Below are positions 52,816-64,000 of a stretch of DNA of 64,000 nt, in pieces. The notes beneath the pieces are model-generated. The model did not search any database and had not been told where the DNA came from. It saw only the letters and a list, made by a program, of their open reading frames with translations. A program made the translations under genes and the position numbers. The DNA lies in NCBI GenBank assembly GCA_005406025.1, contig BGZK01000082.1, positions 310,001 to 374,000 of the forward strand, in the 5' to 3' direction. Source of the DNA: Eumeta japonica (taxonomy: Eukaryota; Arthropoda; Insecta; Lepidoptera; Psychidae). Each line of letters begins with the position of its first letter. The first letter of the stretch is position 1.

Positions 52816-55800
52816 GTCTTATTATTTTTCTCTTTAAAAATTAGAAGCTACATTACCTCATTATTGATTTTCCATTTTATTACTTCATAGACAGCAGATT
52901 TCAGCACTTCGATATGAATTTCAGAAAGCTATATCTTCAATAAACACTAGCTTAAATACATTACTTTGTGCTAATTGCTCAGAAACTCCTGGTTAGTATT
53001 ACATATTTTATGTAATTCTTCATTACTATGGAAAGTACTAATTTTTGTTTTAATTTCAGCAACAACAGTCTGCACGAACGGGTCAGAAGAACATAAAGAT
53101 TCAGCTGCATCAAATGATATAAAATATCAACCTGTTGGTTATATAGAAACTAGTTTTCAGAACAAAAAAGCTGTACCACGTCAAGCTAGTATACTTGCAA
53201 ATGCAAAAGGCACAGTAGTGATTGATAGTAATGTGTTCAATAATCCTGAACATGCACTCAGTGGTTTAGAGGAATTTTCTCATATGTGGTAACTTACAAA
53301 ATTTTATCTTTACCATTCGTAAACATATTTACATTAGACTAAATCATATAAAAAAATATAGAAAAAGTTACAGTAGGCTTAGCATTTTTGTATTCTGTTT
53401 CTTCAGTGCACTTTGCCTATTTAGCATTTAGCTGTTGACTTATTTCGAGTCAGTTTTCATACAGCATTATTTCAGAATAAAAACTCCATAGATTTTTAAG
53501 AGTAATATACTGTTTTTTATGCTACACTTTCTCTAACTGGTATCGTGTTATTTTGTTCAAAGAGATTATGTGATAAACCTTAATGAAACGGAGAGTTGAT
53601 TTATCATCATTGAATTATGACTTCCTAATCATGTGCTTATATTATTAGTGGCTTAATTTAGAATAATTTATCAAAAGAATATTATATCTTTTGGTTTTTC
53701 TGACAGGATAATATTCCATTTTCATGCCACGGAGAGCAACAATGTATCAGCTAAAGTTTCCCCACCGAGGTTAGATGGGGAAAGAAGAGGAATCTTCTCG
53801 ACAAGATCACCACATCGCGCTTGCCCTATTGGACTCTCTCTTGTCAAAATCTTGAATGTTGAAGGTAATAAAGCGGGAGCTTATTAAGATAATAGAACTT
53901 TTACAGCTACTTTTTTCTCTATATGTAGAATGTAGTAAATTGTGGATTGTACAGTTTAATAAATCATACAAAAGTTTTTTTTGTTATGACTCAGTTAAAT
54001 ACAAATCATATATCATGGGTTGTATTCATGTATCATATATATGTATTTAAAGTACATAGATACAATTTTCATTGTTTAATTAATAAATAAAAGAGTAATA
54101 TAAAAGCTTTGGTACATTTTTTTGGTGTATTTCTTATACCTTCTATCTTTAATCTCAAAAGATTTGTTTCAGCGTACTAAATCAAATCTAATAATATATA
54201 TGAAATATTCTGATTTAACTAAAATTATTATATGTATGTGTAGGGATCATATCATCAATTTGAGTTATGAAATTACTGCTATTGTTTACAATTGTTTTTA
54301 TGTAAATGTAATATTTTATAGGCAACAAAATACAATTTCTTGGTGTTGACATGGTGAATGGGACACCAGTTTTGGATATTAAACCTTACATACCACAGTA
54401 TGATTATCCGATTTCTGTGTATGGTGAAACAATGGTACGACCCTCTACTGAAGGTTTAAGTGAAGACCTGGATGTATCTAATCTAAGGTTAGAATATGAA
54501 ATTTTTCTTGCTATAAGGTACATCTAGTAAACAAATTTATATATCTACTGATTACGGTAATTACTCATGATCCTGATCTATCCCGTTCACAATTCCGATC
54601 TTGGTTCTGTTCTTGATATCACTTTGTGTCCTTCTCGATTCCAAACCTGCTCTCGATTTAAATAGTTTCCTATTCCGGTCACGATCTTGATTCTAACTTT
54701 GGTCTCAGCTGTGGATTACTATCTTGATCCCATCCTCGATTTGGAACCATTGCAGTTCCAATTTGGATGAAGCCGAGACAAATTCTAGTATCAAAATAAA
54801 ATTTATGCAATATTACTTGAAGATAGTGTTGCTTTCTATGTGTGAAAGAATTTTTAAAATCTGTAATAACACAAATATGCAGATGAAGCCAAAACGAAAT
54901 ATTATTAGTCCATTTTACTCAAGGAGTTTCTATCAAAAATGATTTGCAATGATTTAACTTTATATTGATTGCATACATGTCGTGGTGTTAGAAGGAAAAA
55001 AAATTCCAAAATGTTGCTGTCCTTAATGAGAATTTCTTTGCCGATAGACAGCTGCAATAATTATCCAATATCAATAACATTGAGTGAAGAGGCGAATCCA
55101 AGGAAAGGTATTTGCCGAATGAAGGAATTGGTGTTAAAAAAACAAAATCAAAATATTACTTCTATTTGTCTATTATCGAATCATTAATAATATTACTATA
55201 TTCACCTTTTATTGCAATACACTTTTTAGACCAGTGAATTAATTTATGCATGTCCTCGTTAAAAAAAAGATTTCTCTTTTGTGTCAAAATATGTCCAGAC
55301 TCCTGGTTTCAATTCTTAGTCACGTTCATATTTTTTTCCTCTTAGCTCATTCTTCAAATTTAACATAACTGATGTATAGTAATGCATTATTGTATTTTGG
55401 AAGCGACATGCCTTTCGTCAATTTTCCTCTTTTAGATTTAATAGCTACGCTTGACTTCTCAATTAAGATAGCGTAGTAATCTCCAATTATATTAACACTT
55501 TTTTGTCTTTGCAACCTATCAACAGTATTGCTTCCACGAAGTTTTTTACCATTGTTTTTATTAAAAAAAAAAATTAAATATCCAATATCGATCCCAGGAT
55601 TAACTAGTGAGTGATTTATAATAAAATCCCATTTAAGGAATAGATCGACTTTCCTTGCCATCTTTGCACACAGAAGTAAAGAAGAAATTTATTTATTTAC
55701 TTTATAAATACACAGTTAATCCTACTAATATTATAAATGTGAAATATGGATATTTGAATTTCTGTTGCTCAATCACACTTTTACAGCTGAACAGAATTAG

Positions 55801-57973
55801 CTGTCACTTTGGAGTAATATAGCTGATGCATAGTAGAACATATAGGCTGTGATTTATAAAGTTGCAAACTTTTGCTTGCGGTATCGCTTCCATGGTTGTA
55901 GAACTAATTCGTTAATTTTGTCGATTGACTATTGCTAACAAAAATGTGCAAGACAACTTCAAGTTCAACATCGGTTCATGTATGGAATTATGAGCAGTTT
56001 GAAGATCAGGATCAAGAGCCTGAGAGATTACTTCATCATAAAAAAAATAGTGGCATTACTTGTGTTTTTGTTGAAAGATTGAGTTCTTCTGGTATGTGTT
56101 TTCCATTGATTTAAAAGGTGAAAGAATTTGTTGTATGTCCAGGTGAATGGAGGTATGTGTGAATGATGTATATTTTGAACAGGACCAGAATCAAAATCAA
56201 AAGTAGAGCCAGGGCTGAAATCGAAAAAAAGTATAACATCAGGCTCAAGGTTGACAGCGTGATCGGTGGATATAAAATATAAAAGAATTCATTCATAGTC
56301 CACGCGAATGGGGCTGCGGAAAAGGCTAGTAATATATAAAACCTTTTGCTCATGGCTCTGCCAGCTTGGATATTAAAATATTTTTTCTATCTTTTGTATC
56401 GAATCATCTCTTGCTTAGTCATAATTACAATCCTAGTCCTGGTTTAGGTTTAAATTCCGATTCCACGATCTATGCTGATTTCGACTCATTCTCAAATTCC
56501 AAACCCAATCTTGCTATCAATTTTTTGCCAGATTTCACTTTTGATTCAAATTTTCATACCTCGCGGTCTCGATCAATTATATGGATTTTATACACCCAAA
56601 CATTATACCTGTGTGGATTGTTATCATTGTGTGTTTTGTTCGTGACTATTTTGATCACATTAAGTATCACTCGCTCACAACTATTGCTAACGCTCTCTGT
56701 TCTAATTCTGTTTCATCTCATGGTTTTAGTCCTGACCCTAGTCTTTAATAATAATGATAGTAACTAAACTATCAATAATGACAATCCTCACTGCTAGATT
56801 GCTTTAGTGTTGTGGCAAATCCGCAGGTCAGTTTCACTGACACGACCTGCAGTATAACTAACACAAGGAAATAAAATTTTAATTTTCACTAGTCTTGTCA
56901 CAAGTCAAGAAATACAGTTGCACCTTTACACATAAGTATTATCTGTGGGGGCTACATCTGCATAGAGATAAAATCAATTCAAAGTTTCCTCATTCCCCTT
57001 TAAGGATTCGTAATCCAAAAAATCAGACCAAAATCTCGAAATCTATAGACACGTAAATGGCGCCAAAAGAAAAGCTGTTTGTGCTCTTTGCAACATCATA
57101 ATTATATATCCTAAACATACGATCAAAACTTGATAGATATCAAAAATCATGCGCAACATGTGCTGCACAAATACAGGAAATAAAACAATTTCAAAAATTT
57201 TTCAATTTACAAGGCTCTTATTTTACCATTCCGCACAGTATTTTATTATCGAATATATTGAAACTATGAGAATTTTTGTTATGATTCTATTATGTATACC
57301 TATAAACTGAAATTAAAAAAGAGGATTTTGAAACAGACATCAAAACGATCCAACAACTGCCCCATTTGCCCAGTAATTATTTTCATTCTCTTTCAGATTG
57401 AGTCCAAGGCTAACATGTCCTGTAGGCATAGACACCAGTAGCCCTCATTCACGTTCTCCAATAGAAGGAACACCTTCTCCTGAAAGTGGCACACGTCTTA
57501 TGACTCCTGATTCTCCATCGACGCCATCTCACACTTCACCAAGTATAGATATTTTAGAAGATAATGGAACAAGATCTCCTGTGCATAGGCCAGACACAGA
57601 AAGGGGAGCTCCTGATGGTCAAGAAAGGTTCACACCTCCTCAATCAGCACAATTAGTGAACATTGCCCGAGACGGCATAAGAGTTGCACCGTGGGTACTG
57701 AATCCACCTTCACAAACGTATGAAGTTCATTTCACTGAAAACAGCCTAACAAGATTAAATGAATTGATTGGCGATCGAGCACAATCATTTAAACAGAACA
57801 TAGAGAGTCTGTTAGCTGAAGATCCTAGATCAACTTATGTAAGAAATAGATATCCTGATCATGAATATAGCTGTGTGCTGGAAGATTTGTCAATAACTTG
57901 CGTTTTTGATAATAATTCATCTATTTGTACTATAGTTACTGTGAAAAGTGCAGAAGAATTGCAACAGTCATAA
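52748..57973 (+). CDS. TRMO: tRNA (adenine-37-N6)-methyltransferase, TsaA/YaeB family, 6 exons, 432 aa
   Basis: TrmO adds the N6-methyl group to t6A at position 37 of tRNAs, using S-adenosylmethionine. Exons: 52748-52815, 52891-52991, 53060-53288, 53707-53864, 54322-54487, 57397-57973. All introns are GT/AG, the phases match and the total is 1299 nt. The N-terminus (1-50) is a short coiled coil. The TsaA-like beta-barrel domain spans about 80-240: PVGYIETSF (81-89), VPRQASI (95-101), FNNPEHALSGLEEFSHMWII (116-135), PPRLDGERRGIFSTRSPHR (152-170), GVDMVNGTPVLDIKPYIPQY (193-212). A Ser/Pro/Thr-rich linker (242-320) leads to the eukaryote-type C-terminal domain. Human TRMO is about 440 aa, as remembered. 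One oddity is SPHRAC where SPHRPN is usual. Confidence 0.95.
52891..52991 (+). CDS. TRMO: TRMO exon 2
   Basis: QQISALRYEFQKAISSINTS then LNTLLCANCSETP. This is the remaining coiled coil plus a CANC pair. It is bounded by CATAG and CCTG|GTTAGT. Confidence 0.85.
53060..53288 (+). CDS. TRMO: TRMO exon 3
   Basis: Entry of the TsaA domain (PVGYIETSF, PRQASILANAKGTVVIDSNV, FNNPEHALSGLEEFSHMW). The acceptor is TAATTTCAG and the donor is ATGTG|GTAACT, splitting the Trp codon. Confidence 0.95.
53707..53864 (+). CDS. TRMO: TRMO exon 4, signature-motif exon
   Basis: IIFHFHATESNNVSAKVSPP then RLDGERRGIFSTRSPHRACP and IGLSLVKILNVEG. It carries the RSPHR.PIG loop that binds the methyl donor in this family. 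Confidence 0.95.
54322..54487 (+). CDS. TRMO: TRMO exon 5
   Basis: NKIQFLGVDMVNGTPVLDIK then PYIPQYDYPISVYGETMVRP. GTPVLDIKPYIP is the C-terminal hallmark of the TsaA domain. The donor AAG|GTTAGA is followed by a 2.9 kb intron. Confidence 0.95.
54550..54830 (+). repeat. Purine/pyrimidine-asymmetric repeat, copy 2
   Basis: Pyrimidine-rich on the + strand (GATCTTGGTTCTGTTCTTGA, CGATTCCAAACCTGCTCTCG, CGGTCACGATCTTGATTC). It ends GACAAATTCTAGTATCAAAA then TAAAATTTATG, matching copy 1 in opposite orientation. Confidence 0.6.
55716..55860 (-). mobile_element. RTE/SINE-like element tail (same family as 27.5 kb)
   Basis: Read on the - strand it ends CACATTTATAATATTAGTAG then GATTAA, the standard 3' end of this lepidopteran family. 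It is 5'-truncated. Confidence 0.6.
56165..56345 (-). repeat. Asymmetric repeat, copy 3
   Basis: Purine-rich on the + strand (GAACAGGACCAGAATCAAAA). It shares the edge GATATAAAATATAAAAGAAT, GTCCACGCGAATGGGGCTGC and AAAGGCTAGTAATATA with the corresponding edge of copy 1. Confidence 0.55.
56395..56720 (+). repeat. Asymmetric repeat, copy 4
   Basis: Pyrimidine-rich on the + strand (TCCTAGTCCTGGTTTAGG, ATTCCGATTCCACGATCT). Opposite polarity to copy 3, about 50 bp away, so the two form an imperfect inverted pair. Its 133-codon open frame reads like the copy 1 frame (FDS and LNSDS words) and is a composition artefact. Confidence 0.5.
57397..57973 (+). CDS. TRMO: TRMO exon 6, linker and C-terminal domain
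   Basis: 192 residues. It opens with a disordered SP/TP-rich linker (GIDTSSPHSRSPIEGTPSPE, SGTRLMTPDSPSTPSHTSPS). The eukaryotic TRMO C-terminal domain follows: RVAPWVLNPPSQTYEVHFTE, then LLAEDPRSTYVRNRY and SCVLEDLSITCVFDNN. The stop is TAA at 57971-57973. The acceptor is TCTCTTTCAG. Confidence 0.93.
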
Positions 57974-58295
57974 CATATCTTTTGGTAAGAATGTAGAAAA
58001 TGAAGTAAGTACTTTATTATAATATTGCTCCTACGGTTTCATAGGTAGTTTCAATTTATTTGTACATTTTATTTGGTAGCAAAATCTATTTAAAATATTG
58101 TTGGCATTTATTTTTAAACTTCATGCCTATTTCCCTGAAGAGTAGGTAGAGACCACAGATCTCTACAGGGTACGATATTTGCCTCTTGCATCACTGACAC
58201 ATTCAAGTTCAAAATATGTTATTAGCAACCTGTTTTAATAAGCATTAGTGATTATTTTTTGTAATCTTTGTATTGAATTCTTAGTTTAAGTTTTG

Positions 58296-58301
58296 AATAA
58301 A
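58296..58301 (+). terminator. Poly(A) signal of TRMO
   Basis: AATAAA in GAATAAATCTC, 323 bp past the TRMO stop codon. First canonical signal on that strand. Confidence 0.55.
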
Positions 58302-59368
58302 TCTCAAATTTTAGCTTTTAATTTGGACTTTGATACTGAAAACTTGTGTTACCTCATATTATGAGAAAATACAAATTGTCTTTTGTTGAACAATATTTTC
58401 ATTTCATATAAGCACCCATTTCTTCATCAATATATTAACCTTTATGCCTTTCATGAAAATCCACCACCAGAGTTGTATGTCAGTCTAAATAAAGACAAAA
58501 TGACATTCATTTTACATGACAGTTGATCACAAATTATGAAGTAACCAATTAAGGTTAACTGGAAGCAACTCCAAAAGTAATTTATTATTTTAATAGGTTT
58601 TTGAAGGGAAATTTTTATCTCAATTTCTAAAGTTTAACATTTTCCTTGAGTGAATGTAATATATTTTAAATGAGCACTAGCCGAATGAAAATGTATTTGA
58701 ATCCAGACTGATAAAAATATAGAGACAATTAATGTCATGTCATGTTGCTTTCATGCGGTGGTTTTTCTTAAGCTACTTTCACGTCACTGGCATTCAGTAT
58801 ATTCATAAGATAACGTTTTACATTATATTTAAATACTTAAATACATTATATTTAGTGCTTACTAAAAGTTTGATATGGTTGAGTTTAAATAATATAATAT
58901 TGGTGTATATTAAGAGTGTTTCATACCACTTATGCTGTGGATTGTATTGTAAACTAAATTTCTTATAATATTTTTTACCCCATTTTCTACTCAAGAATAA
59001 ATATTTTTTTTTCCATTTTACAAAGCATTTCTTGGAAAATAATTTGAAATAAACATATAATTATAAATTCGGATTCTACAGTACCAAAAAAGGATTTAAA
59101 TGAGTGAAATACTTGTTTATACTTTAGACTTTTATTTTTGACCTTCAAATAACAATAAACTACAATAAAATCTTCAGATATGTTATAATCTTTCAAGACT
59201 AGTAGTTTTAACACAAAAAAATACTCATATTAAATAAGGAGATCTGATAGATAAGGAACTTAAAAAATCAACTTCTTTTGGTTTATTTCTGTAAATTTTA
59301 ACTATAAAATTAAATGAAAAAACTAAACATTAATAATAAAGTTCAACAAAATTGCAACCTCCAAAGAT
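58302..59368. other. Intergenic, nothing recognised
   Basis: AT-rich spacer between the TRMO 3' end and the piggyBac relic. Only short chance frames. Confidence 0.5.
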
Positions 59369-60215
59369 TCACAATTTTTCGCGGCAGTTGCAGCATATTT
59401 TTTTCGCACACTCCAAACAAATTGGCACCTTGCATATAATACATAAGTAAGCGGTCTTGCGTTTCTTCTTTGAATCACGCGTGGAACATGTTTTGCGAAC
59501 TTCAAGTTTTTTCATTTCAGATGTACTCGGTAGATCTTCACTTATCTGTAGAACACAACGAATAGAACTCTTGACGTCTCGTGGAATGTGATTATTAAGA
59601 ATTTAAATCAGATTTCATTCTTTTGAGATCTATTACTCAAATTGATGACATACGCATTTGATGCAGATGTATCTAACATTTTATAAAATACAGTCAAAGG
59701 CCATCTTCGTGTTCGACGAGAAGTTGAGTAATTTGAGCACCTTTGATCAAGTAGATCGACGCCGATTTTTGTTTTATTGTAATACAAAATCATTTCAGGC
59801 TTTTTAGTACATATTTTGATCTGAATATTTCGCACTATGATGCATGCTTGAAACCATTACGACAGCTTTATTTTTTTTTTTTTGGTACATAAAAGGACAA
59901 AGTGATATCTTTAGTAAAACCAAAGAGCGACAAATCAATTTCTCGCTGTCTTGATGGTTTGAACTCAAGCGGGATCTCTGTTATTTTTCTTCAATGTACC
60001 CACATAACTTAGATGCTTCGCTTTTAAATGATTGACCAGCTCTATTGAAGAGAACCAATTGTCAGCGGTCACATTTCTATTAGATCCCTCTATCGGGGAA
60101 ACAAGGCGCAGAACTGCTTGAGTTAGTTTTGATAAGCGCTTCTGTTCTTGAGTCAAATTTTGTCCATCTGAATCTTTTCCAAGATAAATATAGGCATTTT
60201 TGGGACCATATCTAA
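59369..60215 (-). pseudogene. Broken piggyBac-like transposase
   Basis: Read on the - strand: YGPKNAYIYLGKDSDGQNLT, then SNRNVTADNWFSSIELVNHL, LSYVGTLKKNNRDPA and a stop. After a frameshift come KPEMILYYNKTKIGVDLLDQ and SRRTRRWPLTVFYKMLDTSA. After another shift comes an intact cysteine-rich C-terminus, CSTRDSKKKRKTAYLCIICK then VPICLECAKKICCNCREKL, with a stop at 59371-59369. DNWF and GVDLLDQ contain catalytic Asp residues typical of piggyBac DDE enzymes. The N-terminal half is missing. TTAA-flanked ends were not identified. Confidence 0.85.
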
Positions 60216-60971
60216 CAACAAAAAAAAATACACATATCTATCATACGAATCGTGAATTATTATTTTGAATTCATACAAATCCCATTGACAAAAGCATTTT
60301 GGAGGTATATTAAAAAATTAAAAAATAATATTTTTCAAACTGTACCATGTGACATAACAAATTAGAGAGTTCATTGTGAGGCTCTCAAATGTATTTTTTT
60401 TTTCATAATTTTAAAGTTATTTAAGAAAATAGATGCTAATTGATCATTCCGCTTTATATCCGAAACTACTGTCTAGAATCATAAAAAAAAAAATGCAGAA
60501 AATAGTTCTTTACTTATAGATTACAGGAAAATCTACAAGAAGTCTAGTTTGCTTCTTTTTGGTTCGTTTCAATGTCCAATATAAACTGACACTTGCTATA
60601 AATATGTCAGTACAGGCTAAGTGCATAACAGTTTATTTTGCATATTTATGAAAGCAGTATCTATCATATGGCGTAATCATAGTGCAAACTTAAAGAAAAT
60701 AATAAATAAACATCCGCTAAGTGTGAGTGGTGCTCGTGTTAAGAATCCAAATGCAAATGAATGAATGAAAATATATTCTTTTTTAGTACGTAACACAAAT
60801 TTATTGTGGTATAGTACGGAACTCTCGGTGCGCAAGTCCGAATCACACTTGGCCGATTTTTTCCCCATATACTATTTGGATTATTTCCAATTAAAAAAAA
60901 AATGCCAAATCCGTCGAACTGCTCTCAAGTAATGCCCTTACCAATGAACAGCATTTCATTTTTATGCACAT

Positions 60972-61006
60972 GGACTATATTCAGTAAGTTTCACTGAATA
61001 TAGTCC
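60972..61006. repeat. 14-bp-arm perfect hairpin
   Basis: GGACTATATTCAGT, 7-nt spacer AAGTTTC, ACTGAATATAGTCC. Confidence 0.9.
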
Positions 61007-62869
61007 TTATATATAATAAGAATATTCCATTTCAAGTAATAAAATTTATTTTTATTTCAATAGAACTTCTTATTTGGTTTGATTTTTTACATGATAAAAT
61101 AGCTAATATGATTTAATATTTTATGTGATATATTCCTGTATATTTTTTAATATAAATGTTTGCATTAGTTGACAATTTTATGCTTCCAAAGACTGTGTGC
61201 ATAGATGTCTTCCCTAGAATAACGCAAAAAAAATCTAGGCATTACTTTATAGCGCCCTCTAGGAGAATTTTGAGGCAATTGTTGCTATGCTATTGCATGT
61301 AGTGCCGAGGATCCAGTAGGCTTTAAGTAGCATTCTCAACAATAAATGGCAGTAGAAGACAAATTAGACAAACGGCACAACACTATTCACATGAAAAGAG
61401 ATAGCAGATAAAATTTTCATATTATGTAATTAATGTATATGTCTATATAATTATTGTTGGAAATTAACATAAAATAACTTTTCCTGCGAGAAGTTATCAT
61501 TTTCCACGACATCTATTCGAAAAATGCCTAGAAATCTCGGTTGCACAGGAATCAGTATTAAATATATTTATTGATTCAAAAATTATTATTATAGTATTGT
61601 AAACAAATTAATATGGCGTTGTTAATTGGCATGCCTTAGATGTATAAGGTATTGTAGATGGATAAAATTTTGGAAACTAATGTTTATGCTTGTTTTTTAA
61701 ATAATTAAGTAGGTTTTATTATTATCATATCATATGTGTGACAGAATATACTCCATAAGTGGATAAGGGCAAGGGTGGAAAGGGCATTCTCAGTAAGAAT
61801 AATAAACGTGATCAACATAGTTGTACTTACATAGCCCTTATACAAAATTTTACTTGTTTCCACACACACCAAAATAATTGTATGTGACTTGGATTATCAC
61901 TTTGTTAGACTTATCATATGTTTATGCAGAAGTACCTGTATACAAGATCTGTATATGAAGGCCTATTTATTAAGTGTATTTGCTATTGTAATACACGTAT
62001 TTTCATGTGTACTATGATTTTTTTATTATTAGGTAGATATTTAAGTTCTGGCACACACTCATTGTTGTCATATACAATTTGACATCATCCGACTTTTTAT
62101 ACAAAAAATGTATAAAAGAACCTAACACTACCAAATGTTTATATTCTACTTTTATGCATGCTCTCGTATGAACCCAACTCATTGCACGAAAATTGTGAAT
62201 AATCCATAAACTTTTAAAGGTTCAGTATGGACAGAGAAAAAACAATGTAGCTATTTCAGTTTATGTTTGCGCACTTAATTCTTAAGTACTCAAATTTAAA
62301 TGTGGTTTTTACCACTATGTAGATAGTTTCTTCCGATAGGTTATGTATAATGCATTTGCAATATATTTAAAGCTAATAATATAGTAAGAATTGAGAATAT
62401 CAAATTATTGAAAACTTTTCAACAAAAACTGGATCTTTTTTATTAAATTATAAAGAAGTTCTAAAAAAATTTTCAGGGCTTATGCTGATTAAACCATAAT
62501 AGGTACCTACTTATATCAATGTATTATACAAATAAGTTTTATAAAACTTATGGAAAGTCCACGGTGGCGTTTCTATCTTCTATGAATGATTCGAAATAAA
62601 CATTTTTCCAAGATTTAATTATACATGACGATTGAATTGATTGATGTTAATGAAATCTAGTATATTATAGCAAAACGGAAGTATAAAATATACTCTTTTG
62701 TTTGGATGTCTATATGTTTTCTTATAATTCAACAATTGTTTAATCGATTTAAATGAGATTCAATATATGATAGAACTTACATTAAACAAATAAGCTATAT
62801 GCTATAATCTAGCAATAAATTGTGTACAACTTGTAGAAAACAAGGCGTTGTTCATTTTGTTTTGCTAAA

Positions 62870-63065
62870 ATTATAAGCTCGCTTTGATTGAGAAAGAGGA
62901 GTGGAAGGAGATACGAGTTGAAAGGGAAAAGAGGTAGGTAGAAAAATAGAGATATAAAATAGGAGATGGATTGGAAAGAAAAGAAATCAGAGATAGGCTC
63001 AAAATATCCATGATACATGGTAATAAAGATCAGGTTTAGGATCAAAATAAAACAATTAGAAGAAG
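62870..63065. repeat. Purine-rich tract
   Basis: GAGAAAGAGGAGTGGAAGGA, GAAAGGGAAAAGAGGTAGG and on. Strong strand asymmetry, possibly a fifth member of the family near TRMO, but no shared edge was seen. Confidence 0.4.
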
Positions 63066-64000
63066 TAGTGCATTTCAACTTTCTTATAAGAAATTGTTGA
63101 CAAACAAAATCATTGTCACGTTTTTAACACCACATAAATGTTGGATAGTACGTTCAAATGTTTCGATTTGTGTAACTGGAACATCATATGAATGATTATT
63201 AGAATTTCTTCTAGTCATCAGAGTTTGATTAAATTAAGCGTAAATATTATCTGATTTCCCCAAGAAAGTCCATCCATGAAAAACAGTGAACAGTGTTTGA
63301 TATTAATGTGTAACAAACAGCTAAGGAGACAGACAACAGTTTTAAAATAGTGTTTTTATACTAATCAGTTTTCGTACATCCCCAGTTGGTTTTTGATAAA
63401 TGTGCCAAGGTACAAAAAACACGATTCTCAAATTAATCAGACATAAAGATAAGTGGAATGGAATTAATTTATAATATGGATTAGGTTACGCCTACTAGAT
63501 ATAAAATAATGTGAATACACAAAAATACATATTGTATATGTTATAAAAATAGTTTATTGCTATAAAAATATACACATATACTTTTTTTTTGTCTTAAAGC
63601 GTTAACAATCTAGAAGTGTTAAAATCTCTTAAAATTTGATAGAAAAACAACCATGTTAATGATGGGCTTAATTGCTAATAAACCCTATGTATACAATCAT
63701 ACGTCTTTCTTATGTAAAATAAGAATAATCTATCCCTTCTTCTACAGACCAACTTTGCCAAGAAACTAGCGACTGGTTCGGTGGTTTCTGAGGAATTCCA
63801 TGTTGAAATCTTTCAAAAATCAATCGAGTATGCCACTATGCTAATATAACAGCCAATGCTACGTTGTTGTCTTATAGAATGTCTCAGTCGTTAGATCTGG
63901 TGCATAGTAACAATATATTAATAATATGCATTGACATTTTTTTTTCATTACTACTTTAATTTTAGTAGACTATAATTATTAAAATAGTTTTATTACAAAA

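Larger units (their letters stand above)
54488..57396 (+). other. TRMO: TRMO intron 5, repeat-filled
   Basis: Contains asymmetric-repeat copies 2-4, the tail of an RTE/SINE-like element (55716-55860) and AT-rich filler. Near 57,050-57,100 a frame reading KRKAVCALC weakly recalls a BED-type zinc finger but is broken by stops. Confidence 0.6.
60216..64000. other. Right-hand intergenic region
   Basis: AT-rich and without coding exons. It holds a 14-bp-arm hairpin (60972-61006) and a lepidopteran retroelement fragment near 62,700-62,800 (TTTGTTTGGATGTCTATATG and TAATCGATTTAAATGAGATT). It also holds a purine-rich tract (62,870-63,065) and a fragment shared with 36,081 at 63,750-63,830. Confidence 0.5.

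Noticed and set aside
56366..56767. 133-codon + strand ORF with hydrophobic C-terminus
   Set aside because: Lies in the pyrimidine-rich repeat copy inside TRMO intron 5. Its composition and similarity to the 51.8 kb frame explain it.
57040..57180. Possible BED-type zinc finger (KRKAVCALC)
   Set aside because: Only one Cys pair is readable, followed by stops. Too weak to call.

Overview
This is a 64 kb stretch of an AT-rich insect nuclear genome, very probably a moth or butterfly (Lepidoptera). The support is indirect. There are short exons with canonical splice sites separated by repeat-filled introns, and several interspersed families that look typical of Lepidoptera: an element starting ACTAGCTGCGCCCCG and ending TTAGTATGAT, repeats ending in GGTTCCGTTTTTGCCATTT, tRNA-headed SINEs, and mariner, piggyBac and hAT relics. 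All gene models and splice sites below were worked out by eye from reading frames, splice consensus and remembered protein families. No search was run.

Three protein-coding genes are supported. (1) The left edge holds the last two exons of a mitochondrial elongation factor Tu (+ strand, 653-2744). (2) A MEIOC-like meiosis regulator occupies 46407 down to 19352 on the - strand, with 10 exons over 27 kb. The exon lengths and phases close exactly to 877 codons plus a stop. (3) A TRMO-like tRNA N6-methyltransferase (TsaA/YaeB domain) lies on the + strand at 52748-57973, with 6 exons and 432 codons. MEIOC and TRMO are divergently arranged, 6.3 kb apart.

Region by region: 1-2,830 is the EF-Tu 3' end. 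2,890-5,830 is mobile-element debris: a tRNA SINE, a dead mariner, an LTR-like block, a GC-rich repeat, and a well-preserved 187-bp hAT-type MITE with exact terminal repeats and target duplication. 5,830-19,350 is a 13.5 kb AT-rich desert with no convincing coding exon and one retroelement primer-binding-site-like sequence. 19,352-46,407 is the MEIOC gene. Its introns hold four copies of one 0.7 kb family, two dead mariners, a foldback element, a SINE and a perfect 64-nt hairpin. 46,408-52,747 is the divergent intergenic region, with a second hAT-like MITE. 52,748-58,300 is TRMO, whose surroundings and largest intron carry a strand-asymmetric purine/pyrimidine repeat family. 58,300-64,000 is intergenic with a broken piggyBac-like transposase.

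The three genes act in mitochondrial translation, meiotic entry and tRNA modification. Nothing in the sequence links them functionally. I see no operon-like system, CRISPR array or stand-alone RNA gene. The most interesting items are the insect MEIOC homologue with a basic Asn/Gln/Arg-rich C-terminal tail, the altered signature motif in TRMO, and inverted repeats within MEIOC introns that could fold into long double-stranded RNA.
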